Shown here: positions 1 to 6,958 of the stretch, in pieces
Layout: every line of letters starts with the position of its first letter
Position numbering within the stretch: the first letter of the stretch is position 1
NCBI RefSeq assembly: GCF_001984175.1
Contig: NZ_MTQP01000067.1
Coordinates: 186,001 to 250,000, forward strand
Source: Saccharothrix sp. ALI-22-I
GTDB taxonomy: Bacteria; Actinomycetota; Actinomycetes; Mycobacteriales; Pseudonocardiaceae
Direction: 5' to 3'
Length of the DNA: 64,000 nucleotides
Notes under the pieces: generated by a model
The model's database searches: none
Told to the model about the DNA's origin: nothing
Seen by the model: the letters and a program-made list of their open reading frames with translations, nothing else
Translations under genes and position numbers: made by a program

Positions 1-60
1 GCGTTCCGGGACGGCTTCTACCAGGGCTCGGGCCTGTGCACCCGCAAGTACGCCGGCTGA
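1..60 (+). CDS. C-terminal end of an upstream protein (partial)
   Basis: The first 60 bases read in frame 1 as 19 residues ending RKYAG followed by TGA. The reading is open from the first base, so the gene starts outside the window. The tail contains one cysteine and aromatic/glycine residues (DGFYQGSGLC). That is too little to name a family. It points toward the repeat-rich gap at 61-401. Confidence 0.5.
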   Translation, partial: AFRDGFYQGSGLCTRKYAG

Positions 61-80
61 TCTCGCCCTGAACGCTCCCC

Positions 81-178
81 GTGGCGCTTTCGCGGTGGCG
101 CTTGCGCAGCCGCACTTACGCAGCCGCACCGGCGCAGTGGCACCGGCGCAGTGGCACCGGCGCAGTGGCACTTCGCAG
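81..178. repeat. 14-bp tandem minisatellite, about 7 units
   Basis: Units of 14 bases follow without gaps: 81-94, 95-108, 109-122, 123-136, 137-150, 151-164, and a shortened unit 165-178. The cleanest unit is GTGGCACCGGCGCA, present exactly at 137-150 and 151-164. Earlier units drift (GTGGCGCTTTCGCG, GCCGCACTTACGCA). The array lies in the 341-base gap between the upstream gene end and the thioredoxin-like gene. A 14-bp period is not a multiple of three, and no convincing protein runs through it. Confidence 0.75.
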
Positions 179-199
179 CGGAGAGCTCTCGCAGTGAAG

Positions 200-238
200 T
201 TATCCACCAACCGCGACCGGGCGCACCGGTTATCCACA
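200..238 (+). other. Two DnaA-box-like 9-mers, 30 bp apart
   Basis: TTATCCACC at 200-208 and TTATCCACA at 230-238 are in the same orientation, and their starts are exactly 30 bases apart (about three helical turns). The second is the perfect consensus DnaA box; the first differs at the last base. They sit just after the minisatellite. There is no dnaA/dnaN nearby, so an origin is not supported. A titration or regulatory site, or chance, are the alternatives. Confidence 0.45.
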
Positions 239-290
239 GCCGACGCCCGACCCGCCCGTGAATGTCGGTCCGCTGCGGCAGGATTAAAAA

Positions 291-319
291 CAGGGGTCCC
301 CCTGGGCGGAGGACCCCTG
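291..319 (-). terminator. Rho-independent terminator of the thioredoxin-like gene
   Basis: Arms CAGGGGTCC (291-299) and GGACCCCTG (311-319) are perfectly complementary with an 11-base loop. Read on the minus strand, the stem is followed by TTTTTAATC, a classic U-tract that is uncommon in such GC-rich DNA. It lies 83 bases beyond the stop codon of the minus-strand gene 402-1394. Confidence 0.8.
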
Positions 320-401
320 CGCAGCGATTCGGTACGTGGGTCGATGTCTGAACCCGGTCTCTGGACCGGGTGTCTGGACTCGGTGGGTCTCTAAGTGCTG
401 G

Positions 402-1394
402 TCAGAAGAGGGCGCTGGCGAGGTTGCGGCGGGCCTTGGCGACCCGGTCGTCCTCGGGCGGGAACAGTTCGAACAGGCTCACCAGGTGTTCGCGGACCTT
501 GTCGCGGTCGTCGCCGTACACCCGGCGGACCGTGTCGACCAGGCGCTTGAACGCCTGCTCGACGTCGTTCGTCGCCAACTCCAGGTCGGCCGCGGCGAGT
601 TGGGCGTCGAGGTCGTCGGGATTGGTGTCAGCCTTGGTGATGGCGTCCGCCGGCACGGCCTCGGCGCGCGCGGTGAAGCGGACCTGGGCCAGGGCTGCCT
701 TCGCCTCGGCGTTGGCCGGCTCTGCCGCCAGGATGGCCTCGTACGCGGCCTCGGCGGCGGCGAAGTCGCCCACCTCGAAGGCTTCCTCGGCGGCCGTGAA
801 GCGCGGGTCCTCGGGCTCGGCCAAGGGCTCGGCGCCGGGGGGCGCGGCGAGGTTCGCCTCCGCGGCCTTGATGCCGGGCAGGCGGTCGCGGAGGGCGTCC
901 AGCAGGCGGTTGATCCACTGGTCGAGTTCGGCGTCCGGCAGTGGTCCGGCGAAGGCGTCGATGGGCTGGCCGCCGGCGATCGCGACGACGGTCGGCACCG
1001 ACTGCACGCCGAACACCTGGCCGATGCGCGGACTGGCGTCCAGGTCGACTCTGGCCAGCAGCCAGGTGCCGCCGCCCGCCCTGGCGGCGCGTTCGAGCAC
1101 GGGTGAGAGCTGGCCTGCCTCGGGGCTCCACGACGCGGTCAGCTCGACGACGACCGGTACTTCCATCGAGCGCTCGACCACCGACTGGAACGTCGCCTCG
1201 GTGACGTCCAGCACCCACGGGCTCGGACCGGCGTCCGAACCTCCGGCCCCGCCACCGGACGGCGGGGGTGTGGTGGTGGCGCGCTGCCTCGCGGCGTCGG
1301 CCCGGGCCTTCAGCGCGCCGAGGTCGACCGCCCCGGACAGCGCGGCGGACAGTGCGGCGTTCTTGCGGGGGTCTGGCCTTGTCACGCCTTCCAT
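402..1394 (-). CDS. Thioredoxin-fold/TPR co-chaperone-like protein (YbbN/CnoX type)
   Basis: 330 residues. An Ala/Pro-rich N-terminus leads into a thioredoxin-like domain (about 70-180; VLDVTEATFQSVVE, RVDLDASPRIGQVFGV, then SVPTVVAIAGGQP with the cis-proline). A helical TPR-like C-terminal half follows (EEAFEVGDFAAAEAAYEAIL, then a second helical pair). This order matches YbbN/CnoX holdases, which pass clients to chaperonins. The active-site CXXC is replaced by WSPEAGQ, so it cannot act as a dithiol oxidoreductase; loss of CXXC is known in this family. The start is ATG 1394; a GTG at 1385 is also possible. A U-tract terminator lies downstream. Confidence 0.85.
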   Translation of the reverse strand: MEGVTRPDPRKNAALSAALSGAVDLGALKARADAARQRATTTPPPSGGGAGGSDAGPSPWVLDVTEATFQSVVERSMEVPVVVELTASWSPEAGQLSPVLERAARAGGGTWLLARVDLDASPRIGQVFGVQSVPTVVAIAGGQPIDAFAGPLPDAELDQWINRLLDALRDRLPGIKAAEANLAAPPGAEPLAEPEDPRFTAAEEAFEVGDFAAAEAAYEAILAAEPANAEAKAALAQVRFTARAEAVPADAITKADTNPDDLDAQLAAADLELATNDVEQAFKRLVDTVRRVYGDDRDKVREHLVSLFELFPPEDDRVAKARRNLASALF

Positions 1395-1427
1395 CCTGAC
1401 ACGAGACGGACCGTGAGCCGCGCGCGG

Positions 1428-2273
1428 CTAGCCGGGGAGTTGCGCGACCGGGTCGATACCCATCGGGTTGGTCCGCATGGCGTCGTTCAGGTGCCCCAGG
1501 CGGCGGGCGATCGGGGTCATCAGGTCCACGAACCGCGCCGTGCCCGCGTCACCCAGGACCTGCCACGGACTGGTGGCGGTCTCGTCGGTTCGCCGTTCGA
1601 CGTCCTCGCGCAGCGCCCGACCGGCCGGGGTGAGGCCGCCGTCGAACAGGCCGCGGTCGGTGAGCGTCGCTTCGGCATCCCGCCACTCGTCCTCCGACCA
1701 ACCGCGCGCGGCACGCATGTACGCCGGTTCGAGGCCCTTGTCCGCGCTGAACAGCACCAACGTCTCGCACGGGCTCAGGTCGGCGGCCACCAACGCGGCG
1801 ATGTGGCCGTCACCGCGCGATTCGCGCAACGTCGTGCACGCCTGCCACAACGCCAGGTGCGGCTCGTCGGGCACGGGCAGGGCGCGGTTCGCCGCGGCCA
1901 GCACCCGCCCCGGCAACGGCGCCGCCTCGGCCGCCTGCCCGGCCAGTTCGGCGGCTTCGGCGACGTCCAGGCTCTCCAGCATCCGGCGCAGCGCGCGGTC
2001 GACGCCCTCCAGGCGTGCGTCCAGGAACCTGGTGGGGCCGGCCACCTCCCACGCGTCGGGCAGCGCGCGGGACACCATGCGCGGGTGGAAGCTGAAGAAG
2101 GCGGCGGTCACGATCTCCGGCGGCACCGCGCCCAGCGGTGCCGCGCGCTGGGCGAAGTAGCCCATCCAGCCGCCCTTGCAGCCCAACTCGTCGGTGACCG
2201 CTCGCGACTCCGGCGAGAAGTACGTGACGTCGTGGTAGGTCTCGAAGCGCAACCACAGGTCTCTCGGCGTCAT
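1428..2273 (-). CDS. SCO6745-family conserved actinobacterial protein
   Basis: 281 residues from ATG 2273, where the typical opening TPRDLWLRFETYHDVTYFSP begins; upstream in-frame codons are Arg/Ala-rich and look non-coding. The sequence is soluble and helical, with conserved-looking blocks GWMGYFAQRAAPLG, FYxFHP-like FFSFHPRMV and a C-terminal winged-helix-like stretch (LTDRGLFDGGLTPAGRALREDVE). This pattern is widespread in actinobacteria as the SCO6745 family, function unknown. It follows the thiamine-binding gene on the same strand after an 87-base gap and precedes the thioredoxin-like gene. Confidence 0.75.
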   Translation of the reverse strand: MTPRDLWLRFETYHDVTYFSPESRAVTDELGCKGGWMGYFAQRAAPLGAVPPEIVTAAFFSFHPRMVSRALPDAWEVAGPTRFLDARLEGVDRALRRMLESLDVAEAAELAGQAAEAAPLPGRVLAAANRALPVPDEPHLALWQACTTLRESRGDGHIAALVAADLSPCETLVLFSADKGLEPAYMRAARGWSEDEWRDAEATLTDRGLFDGGLTPAGRALREDVERRTDETATSPWQVLGDAGTARFVDLMTPIARRLGHLNDAMRTNPMGIDPVAQLPG

Positions 2274-2360
2274 GCCCAACAACTTAATTGGACGCCCCGA
2301 ACCCGAACCCGCTCCGCTCGCCGCTCGACGCCGCTCGACGCGCACGTACTGGAGCGTGAC

Positions 2361-2660
2361 CTAGTCGCCGGCGAGGTGCTGTTCGACGCGCTCGACCTTG
2401 GCCGTGAGCTGGCCCGTGTAGCCGGGCCGGATGTCCGCCTTGAGCACCAGGCTGACCCGCGGCGCGGTGGCCTGCACGACCTCCGTCGCTTTCTTCACCA
2501 CCGCCATCACCTCGTCCCACTCGCCCTCGACCAGGGTGAACATGGCGTTGGTCTCGTTGGGCAAGCCGGACTCGCGGACGACCCGCACGGCTTCCGCGAC
2601 GGCCGCGGCCACCCCGTCGGACTCCCCGCCGAGCGGGCTGACACTGAACGCGACGAGCAC
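2361..2660 (-). CDS. MTH1187/YkoF-type thiamine-binding protein (DUF77)
   Basis: 99 residues covering the single small DUF77 domain: MLVAFSVSPLG at the start, SGLPNETNAMFTLVEGEWDE in the middle, and RVSLVLKADIRPGY near the end. Family members are ferredoxin-like alpha/beta folds that bind thiamine or its precursor HMP and often pair with thiamine transporters, but no transporter is adjacent here. Start ATG 2660. The MarR gene diverges from it across a 43-base spacer, so the two may share control. Confidence 0.85.
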   Translation of the reverse strand: MLVAFSVSPLGGESDGVAAAVAEAVRVVRESGLPNETNAMFTLVEGEWDEVMAVVKKATEVVQATAPRVSLVLKADIRPGYTGQLTAKVERVEQHLAGD

Positions 2661-2703
2661 TGCTGCCTCCTGCTGGACGGGTACTCACTGGTAGCTTCGG
2701 CGC

Positions 2704-3207
2704 ATGACGTCCCAGCCGCTGCCGTTCGACCCCATCGCGCGCGCCGCCGAGCTGTGGGAGAAGCGGATCGGACCGTCGACGGCGATGGCGGCGGTCACGA
2801 GCGTCATGCGAGTACAGCAGATCATCCAGTCCGCCGTGGACGCCGCCCTCAAACCGCACGGGCTGACGTTCGCGCGGTTCGAGGCGCTGGTGCTGTTGAC
2901 GTTCGCCCGCACGGGCAGCCTGCCGATGCGGGTCATGGGCGAACGCCTCCAGCTGCACCCGACCAGCGTCACGAACATCGTGGACCGGTTGGAAGCCGAC
3001 GGGCTCGTGCGCCGCAACCCGCACCCCACCGACCGGCGCACCACGTTGGTGGAGATCACCGAGGCCGGGCACGCCCGGCGTGAGGCCGCCACGGAAGCCG
3101 TGACGAGCGTCGAGTTCGGGTTGCGCGGGTTGACCGACCGGCAGACCGAGCAGCTGACCGACCTGCTGGCGAAGGTCCGGCGCGCGGTCGGCGACTTCGA
3201 GGACTGA
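2704..3207 (+). CDS. MarR-family transcriptional regulator
   Basis: 167 residues from ATG 2704. A helical dimerisation segment (about 1-60) precedes a winged helix-turn-helix. The recognition region reads MGERLQLHPTSVTNIVDRLE and the wing reads RRNPHPTDRRTTLVEITEAG, both hallmark MarR sequences. A long C-terminal helix (TDRQTEQLTDLLAKVRRAV) completes the dimer. It probably senses a small aromatic ligand and represses; its targets are unknown. It is divergent from the DUF77 gene and 42 bases upstream of the phosphotransferase-like gene on the same strand, either of which could be a target. Confidence 0.9.
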   Translation: MTSQPLPFDPIARAAELWEKRIGPSTAMAAVTSVMRVQQIIQSAVDAALKPHGLTFARFEALVLLTFARTGSLPMRVMGERLQLHPTSVTNIVDRLEADGLVRRNPHPTDRRTTLVEITEAGHARREAATEAVTSVEFGLRGLTDRQTEQLTDLLAKVRRAVGDFED

Positions 3208-3249
3208 ATTCGTTCGACAGCGGTCCGGTGGTTTCGTCACGCTGCACGC

Positions 3250-4281
3250 GTGCGGGAGATCAGGGCTCTGGTGACGGTCGGCGGCCGGTACGTGGGCGAG
3301 ACCGAGCCGTTCACGGTGGACAGCCCGTGGTGGAACGACGTCGAGCCGGTGACCGGGCACCTGGACCGGGTGCTGGGCGTGACGACGAGCGTGTTGCGAC
3401 TGGTCGGCACCACTGCCCCGGCTATGCGTGACGGCGTGGTGACGTACCAGGTGGAGGCCGACCGGGTGCCGGACGGCTTGTCGATCACCGAGCAGCACGA
3501 GTTCCCGGACCACCCGCTGCGGCTGCCGTGGGCGCGTCCGGGTGGGCCGGCCGCGTTGGTGGAGTGGGCGCGGCGGCACGTCGACGTGACCGGTCCGGCC
3601 GTGCAGGTGAAGACGTGGAACCTGTCGTGCCTGTACCGGTTGCCGACCGCGGGTGGGACGGTGTGGGCCAAGGCCACGCCGCCGTTCATGGCGGACGAGG
3701 CCGCGGTGATCAGGCTGGTGGCGTCGGTCGACCCGTCCTTGGCTCCCGTGCTGATCGCGTCGGAACCCGGTCGGGTTCTGCTCGCGGAGGCGTCCGGGGT
3801 GGACTGCTGGCGGCCGAGCGACGAGGTGATCTCGCGGATCGTGCCGCGGTGGGTGGCGGTGCAGGCGGCGTTGGCGGGTGAGCCGCGGTTGCGGGTGCGC
3901 GGGGTGCGGGTGCCCGACTTCGGGTTGCCGGACACCTTGCTGCACGGCGACTTCCACCCGGGCAACTGGCGTTCCGGTGGGGTCGTGCTCGACTGGGGTG
4001 ACGCGCACTGGGGCCACCCGGCGTTGGACGCCGGGCGGTTGATCGGGTTCGTGGCACCGGAGTTCCGCCCGGCGATCGAACGGGCGTGGGTGGAGGCGTG
4101 GCTGAGCCACTACCCGTCGAGCGATCCGCTGAGCGCGCTGCGGCACGCCCGCCCGGCGTCACACCTCGTGGGTGCGTTGGTGTACCAGGAGTTCCTGGAC
4201 AACATCGAGCCGAGCGAACGCGTCTACCACCTCGGTGACCCGGAGGCGGAGTTGGAGCGCGCTCAGTCCTTGGCGGTCTGA
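3250..4281 (+). CDS. Aminoglycoside-phosphotransferase-fold (APH) kinase-like protein
   Basis: 343 residues from GTG 3250. The C-terminal half has the APH catalytic signature: LLHGDFHPGNW (catalytic Asp in HGDxHxxN), then VVLDWGDAHWGHPALDAG (the metal-binding Asp). The N-terminal ~130 residues hold a nucleotide-binding-lobe remnant with FPDHPLRLPWARPG and WAKATPPFMADEAAVIRL. The substrate is unknown; this subfamily is common in actinobacteria and rarely confers resistance. Its 3' end overlaps the convergent DUF3817 gene by 19 bases. Confidence 0.8.
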   Translation: MREIRALVTVGGRYVGETEPFTVDSPWWNDVEPVTGHLDRVLGVTTSVLRLVGTTAPAMRDGVVTYQVEADRVPDGLSITEQHEFPDHPLRLPWARPGGPAALVEWARRHVDVTGPAVQVKTWNLSCLYRLPTAGGTVWAKATPPFMADEAAVIRLVASVDPSLAPVLIASEPGRVLLAEASGVDCWRPSDEVISRIVPRWVAVQAALAGEPRLRVRGVRVPDFGLPDTLLHGDFHPGNWRSGGVVLDWGDAHWGHPALDAGRLIGFVAPEFRPAIERAWVEAWLSHYPSSDPLSALRHARPASHLVGALVYQEFLDNIEPSERVYHLGDPEAELERAQSLAV

Positions 4282-4601
4282 ACCTCGCCCTGAACCTCAC
4301 CCTGGACCTCGTCCAGCCGCCCGGTCCGGTTCGCCCAGCGCTCGAACACCACCGTGCCGAACGGCGGGATGCTCGCGACCAAGCCGAGGATCAGCGTCCG
4401 CCGGTCCCAGCGCTGCGCCAGCATCAACGTCACCAGGACGTACCCTACGAAGATCACACCGTGCACCGGCCCGAAGATCTTCACGCCGATCTCGTTCTCG
4501 ACCACGACGTACTTGAAGAACATCCCGATCAACAGACCGGCCCACGACACCGCCTCGGCCAAGGCGAACACCCGAAACCGACCAACAGCGCTGCTGAACA
4601 T
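4263..4601 (-). CDS. DUF3817 integral membrane protein
   Basis: 112 residues from ATG 4601. Three hydrophobic segments are visible: VFALAEAVSWAGLLIGMFF, a middle helix HGVIFVGYVLVTLMLAQRW, and ILGLVASIPPFGTVVFERW. The KYVV and GPVHG motifs and the RW before helix 3 match DUF3817, small membrane proteins of unknown role. The C-terminal tail contains a short self-repeat (EVQGEVQGEVQ). An upstream ATG would add Gly/Arg-rich residues encoded next to the 22-bp repeats and is unlikely. It overlaps the convergent APH-like gene by 19 bases. Confidence 0.85.
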   Translation of the reverse strand: MFSSAVGRFRVFALAEAVSWAGLLIGMFFKYVVVENEIGVKIFGPVHGVIFVGYVLVTLMLAQRWDRRTLILGLVASIPPFGTVVFERWANRTGRLDEVQGEVQGEVQTAKD

Positions 4602-4653
4602 GCCCCCATTGTGGCCAGTGACCCCCCTCACCCCCCTTCCGGCCTCCCCCACC

Positions 4654-4881
4654 CGCGTGTCCAACACTCAGAACACGCGTGTCCAACCTTGAGAACGCGC
4701 GTGTCCAACACTCAGAACGCGCGAGTTGAGCGCTCAGAACGCACGACCTCCACGTTCGGCGACATCCGCGCGAACCTGAGTGTTCAACTCGGGTGTTCTG
4801 AACGTTGGACACGCGCGTTCTGGAGGTTGGACACGCGCGACTTGAACGTTGGACACGCGCGTTCTGGAGGTTGGACACGCG
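4654..4881. repeat. Inverted array of a 22-bp intergenic repeat (4 + 4 units)
   Basis: Forward units at 4654-4675, 4676-4697, 4698-4719 and 4720-4741 follow the pattern CGCGTGTCCAACACTCAGAAC plus one base. After a degenerate centre (4742-4793), four reverse-complement units sit at 4794-4815, 4816-4837, 4838-4859 and 4860-4881 (CGTTCTGGAGGTTGGACACG plus CG). The period is exactly 22 bases throughout. The two halves could fold into a very long imperfect hairpin. It fills the gap between the ABC permease gene and the DUF3817 gene. A second array of the family is at 27529-27616. Confidence 0.9.
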
Positions 4882-4885
4882 GGGT

Positions 4886-5929
4886 TCAGTCTTCCCAGCG
4901 GAAGACTCGGGCGGCGATGAAGCCGATGGTCAGGGTGAAGGCGATCAGGACGGCGGAGGGGAGCAGGAGGGCTTCGATGCCCTTGCCGCGTACCAGGACG
5001 TCCAGCATGCCGTCGTTCATGTGGCGCAACGGGAAGGCGTTGGAGACGGCCTGCAGCCAGGCGGGGGCGTTCTCCACGGGGAAGAACGTGCCGGACAGGA
5101 ACGCCATCGGCATGATGATGAGGTTCGCCGCGCCGGACGCCGCCTCCTCGGTCTTGCAGAACGCCCCGACCAGCATCCCGATCGCGAAGAACGCCATGGT
5201 GCCGAGCACCAGCAGAGGCAGCGCGAGGTACCACTGGCCGGTCAGTTGCAGGCCGAACAGCGGGAGCATGGCGACGGCTACGAACACGATGCCCTGAGCC
5301 ACTGCGGTGCCCACGCTCACCAGCACACGGGAGGTGAGCACGGTCGTCGTGCTGACCGGAGCCAGCCGGATGCGCCGCAGCACCTGCTTCTTCCGCCACG
5401 ACACCATGGTCAGCGCCGACCCGAACACACCCGAGATCGAGATCGCCCACGACAGGATGCCCGGCGTCAGGTACTGGATCGGCTTGAGCGACGCGTCCTC
5501 CACCGAAGTGGCCTCCACCGTGAACCGCGGCGGCACGCCGGCCGCCGTGAGGTTCATCTTGTCGACCACACCGGACACGATCCCGATCACGGTGCCCGCC
5601 GCGACCTGGTCGCTGGCCGCGAACACCACCTCGACCTGATCGCCGTCCACCACCACGACAGCCGGCAGGTCGCCGTCGTTCACCTTCTGCCGCGCGGTGG
5701 CCGAGTCGCCGTACTTCTCCAGCTCCAACGCGCCGGTCTGCTCCAACGCCGACAGCACCGGCCCGTCACCGACCGTCCCGATCTTCGTCTTGTCACTGCC
5801 CGGGTCGCTGAACAGCAGCCCGAACACGACCAGGAACATCAACGGGAACAGGAAGACGAAGAACAACGTCATCCTGTCCCGCAGGAACCCCTTGATCATG
5901 GCTGTCGACAAGCTCCGGAACGCGGTCAT
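4886..5929 (-). CDS. ABC-2 type exporter, membrane subunit
   Basis: 347 residues. The first transmembrane helix is MTLFFVFLFPLMFLVVFGLLF, followed by a large extracytoplasmic loop (about 45-170). Five more helices follow in the C-terminal half (LSWAISISGVFGSALTMVSW; VLVSVGTAVAQGIVFVAVAM; WYLALPLLVLGTMAFFAIGM; and others) with the ABC-2 block KKQVLRRIRLAPVSTTTVLTSR. It forms an exporter with the ATPase encoded immediately upstream (ATGA overlap, 5926-5929). Such pairs usually export drugs, lipids or polyketides; the substrate is not evident. Confidence 0.9.
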   Translation of the reverse strand: MTAFRSLSTAMIKGFLRDRMTLFFVFLFPLMFLVVFGLLFSDPGSDKTKIGTVGDGPVLSALEQTGALELEKYGDSATARQKVNDGDLPAVVVVDGDQVEVVFAASDQVAAGTVIGIVSGVVDKMNLTAAGVPPRFTVEATSVEDASLKPIQYLTPGILSWAISISGVFGSALTMVSWRKKQVLRRIRLAPVSTTTVLTSRVLVSVGTAVAQGIVFVAVAMLPLFGLQLTGQWYLALPLLVLGTMAFFAIGMLVGAFCKTEEAASGAANLIIMPMAFLSGTFFPVENAPAWLQAVSNAFPLRHMNDGMLDVLVRGKGIEALLLPSAVLIAFTLTIGFIAARVFRWED

Positions 5930-6840
5930 GCGCGGTACTCCCGTCCGGTCAGATCCAGGAACACGTCCTCCAACGTGGCCGTGCGCACCTGGAGCCCGTC
6001 CAAGGTGCCGCGTTCGGCGAGCGCCGACAGGACCGGCGCGGGCTTGCGGGTGGAGATGGTCAACGAGACCTCGTCCTCCTGGGCGTCCTCGACCCCGGTG
6101 ATGCCACGGGCCGCCTCACGCGTCAGCAGACCCTTCTGGAGCACCACGTGCGTGGGCGCGTCGAGACCGCGGACCAACGTCGCGGGCGCGTCCATGGCGA
6201 GGATGCGCCCCCGGTCCATGATCGCCACCCGGTCGCACAGGATCTCGGCCTCGTCCAGGTAGTGCGTGGTGTAGACGATGGTCTTGCCCCTGGCCTGGAT
6301 GGCGCGCAACACGTCCCACAGGTTGCGGCGGGCCTGCGGGTCCAGCGCGGCGGTCGGCTCGTCCAGGAACACGATGTCCGGGTCGTGCACCAGCGCGCAC
6401 GCGATCGACAGCCGCTGCCGCTGCCCGCCGGACAGCTTGTTCTCCTGCACGTCCGCCTTGTCCAACAGGCCGACGAGCTCCAGCATCTCGTCGGCTCTCT
6501 GTCTGCTCACGCCGTAGAGCGACCCGAATGTCTGGAGCTGTTCACGCGCCGTCAACTTCTCGAAGAAGCTCGATGCCTGGAGTTGGACGCCGATCCTCGG
6601 CAGCAGCTTCGGGTTGCGCGGCCACGGGTTCTCGCCGAGCAGCGTGACCTGGCCGGTGTCCGCCTTGCGCAGGCCTTCGACGATCTCCAGCGTGGTCGTC
6701 TTGCCTGCGCCGTTCGGCCCCAGGATGCCGAAGAACTCCCCTTCGGCCACGGTGAACGAGACGCCGTCCACCGCTTTCAGCTCGCCGTAGCTCTTTCGGA
6801 TGTCCGCAGCCACAACGGCCGGAATGCGTGCCCCAGTCAT
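5926..6840 (-). CDS. ABC exporter ATP-binding subunit
   Basis: 304 residues. Walker A GPNGAGKTT, Q-loop VQLQASSFFEKLTAREQL, signature LSGGQRQRLSIACAL, Walker B DIVFLDEPTAALDP, and switch His in VYTTHYLDEAE are all intact. The C-terminal ~80 residues form the DrrA-type extension (VVLQKGLLTREAARG, ending DVFLDLTGREYRA), as in daunorubicin-type exporters. It is first in a two-gene operon with the membrane subunit. GCACGC/GCGTGC half-sites flank a 7-base spacer at 6845-6863, right before the start, and could be an operator. Confidence 0.93.
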   Translation of the reverse strand: MTGARIPAVVAADIRKSYGELKAVDGVSFTVAEGEFFGILGPNGAGKTTTLEIVEGLRKADTGQVTLLGENPWPRNPKLLPRIGVQLQASSFFEKLTAREQLQTFGSLYGVSRQRADEMLELVGLLDKADVQENKLSGGQRQRLSIACALVHDPDIVFLDEPTAALDPQARRNLWDVLRAIQARGKTIVYTTHYLDEAEILCDRVAIMDRGRILAMDAPATLVRGLDAPTHVVLQKGLLTREAARGITGVEDAQEDEVSLTISTRKPAPVLSALAERGTLDGLQVRTATLEDVFLDLTGREYRA

Positions 6841-6844
6841 AGCG

Positions 6845-6863
6845 GCACGCTATTACGGCGTGC
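6845..6863. promoter_or_regulatory. Small inverted repeat ahead of the ABC exporter operon
   Basis: GCACGC (6845-6850) and GCGTGC (6858-6863) are perfect inverted 6-mers separated by TATTACG, only 4 bases before the ATPase start codon at 6840. The position would allow a repressor to block translation or early transcription. No regulator gene is adjacent, so this is a weak candidate. Confidence 0.3.
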
Positions 6864-6958
6864 GGCCCGACTGCGGTGCTTTCGTCGTTCGACTACCAAA
6901 GTAGATCGAGGATTGCGACTTTCGGTCGATCGGGTGGTAGCTGTGCGCGTGCCTCCGA

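Noticed and set aside
200..238. Replication origin
   Set aside because: Only two DnaA-box matches and no dnaA, dnaN or AT-rich unwinding region.
2284..4146. Very long open frames antisense to recognised genes (for example here, 16205-18460 and 36794-39493)
   Set aside because: Their translations are Arg/Pro/His-rich with no family motifs, and they are shadows of clear genes on the opposite strand, as expected in high-GC DNA.
4654..4881. CRISPR-like array
   Set aside because: Units follow each other without unique spacers, half are inverted, and no cas genes are near.
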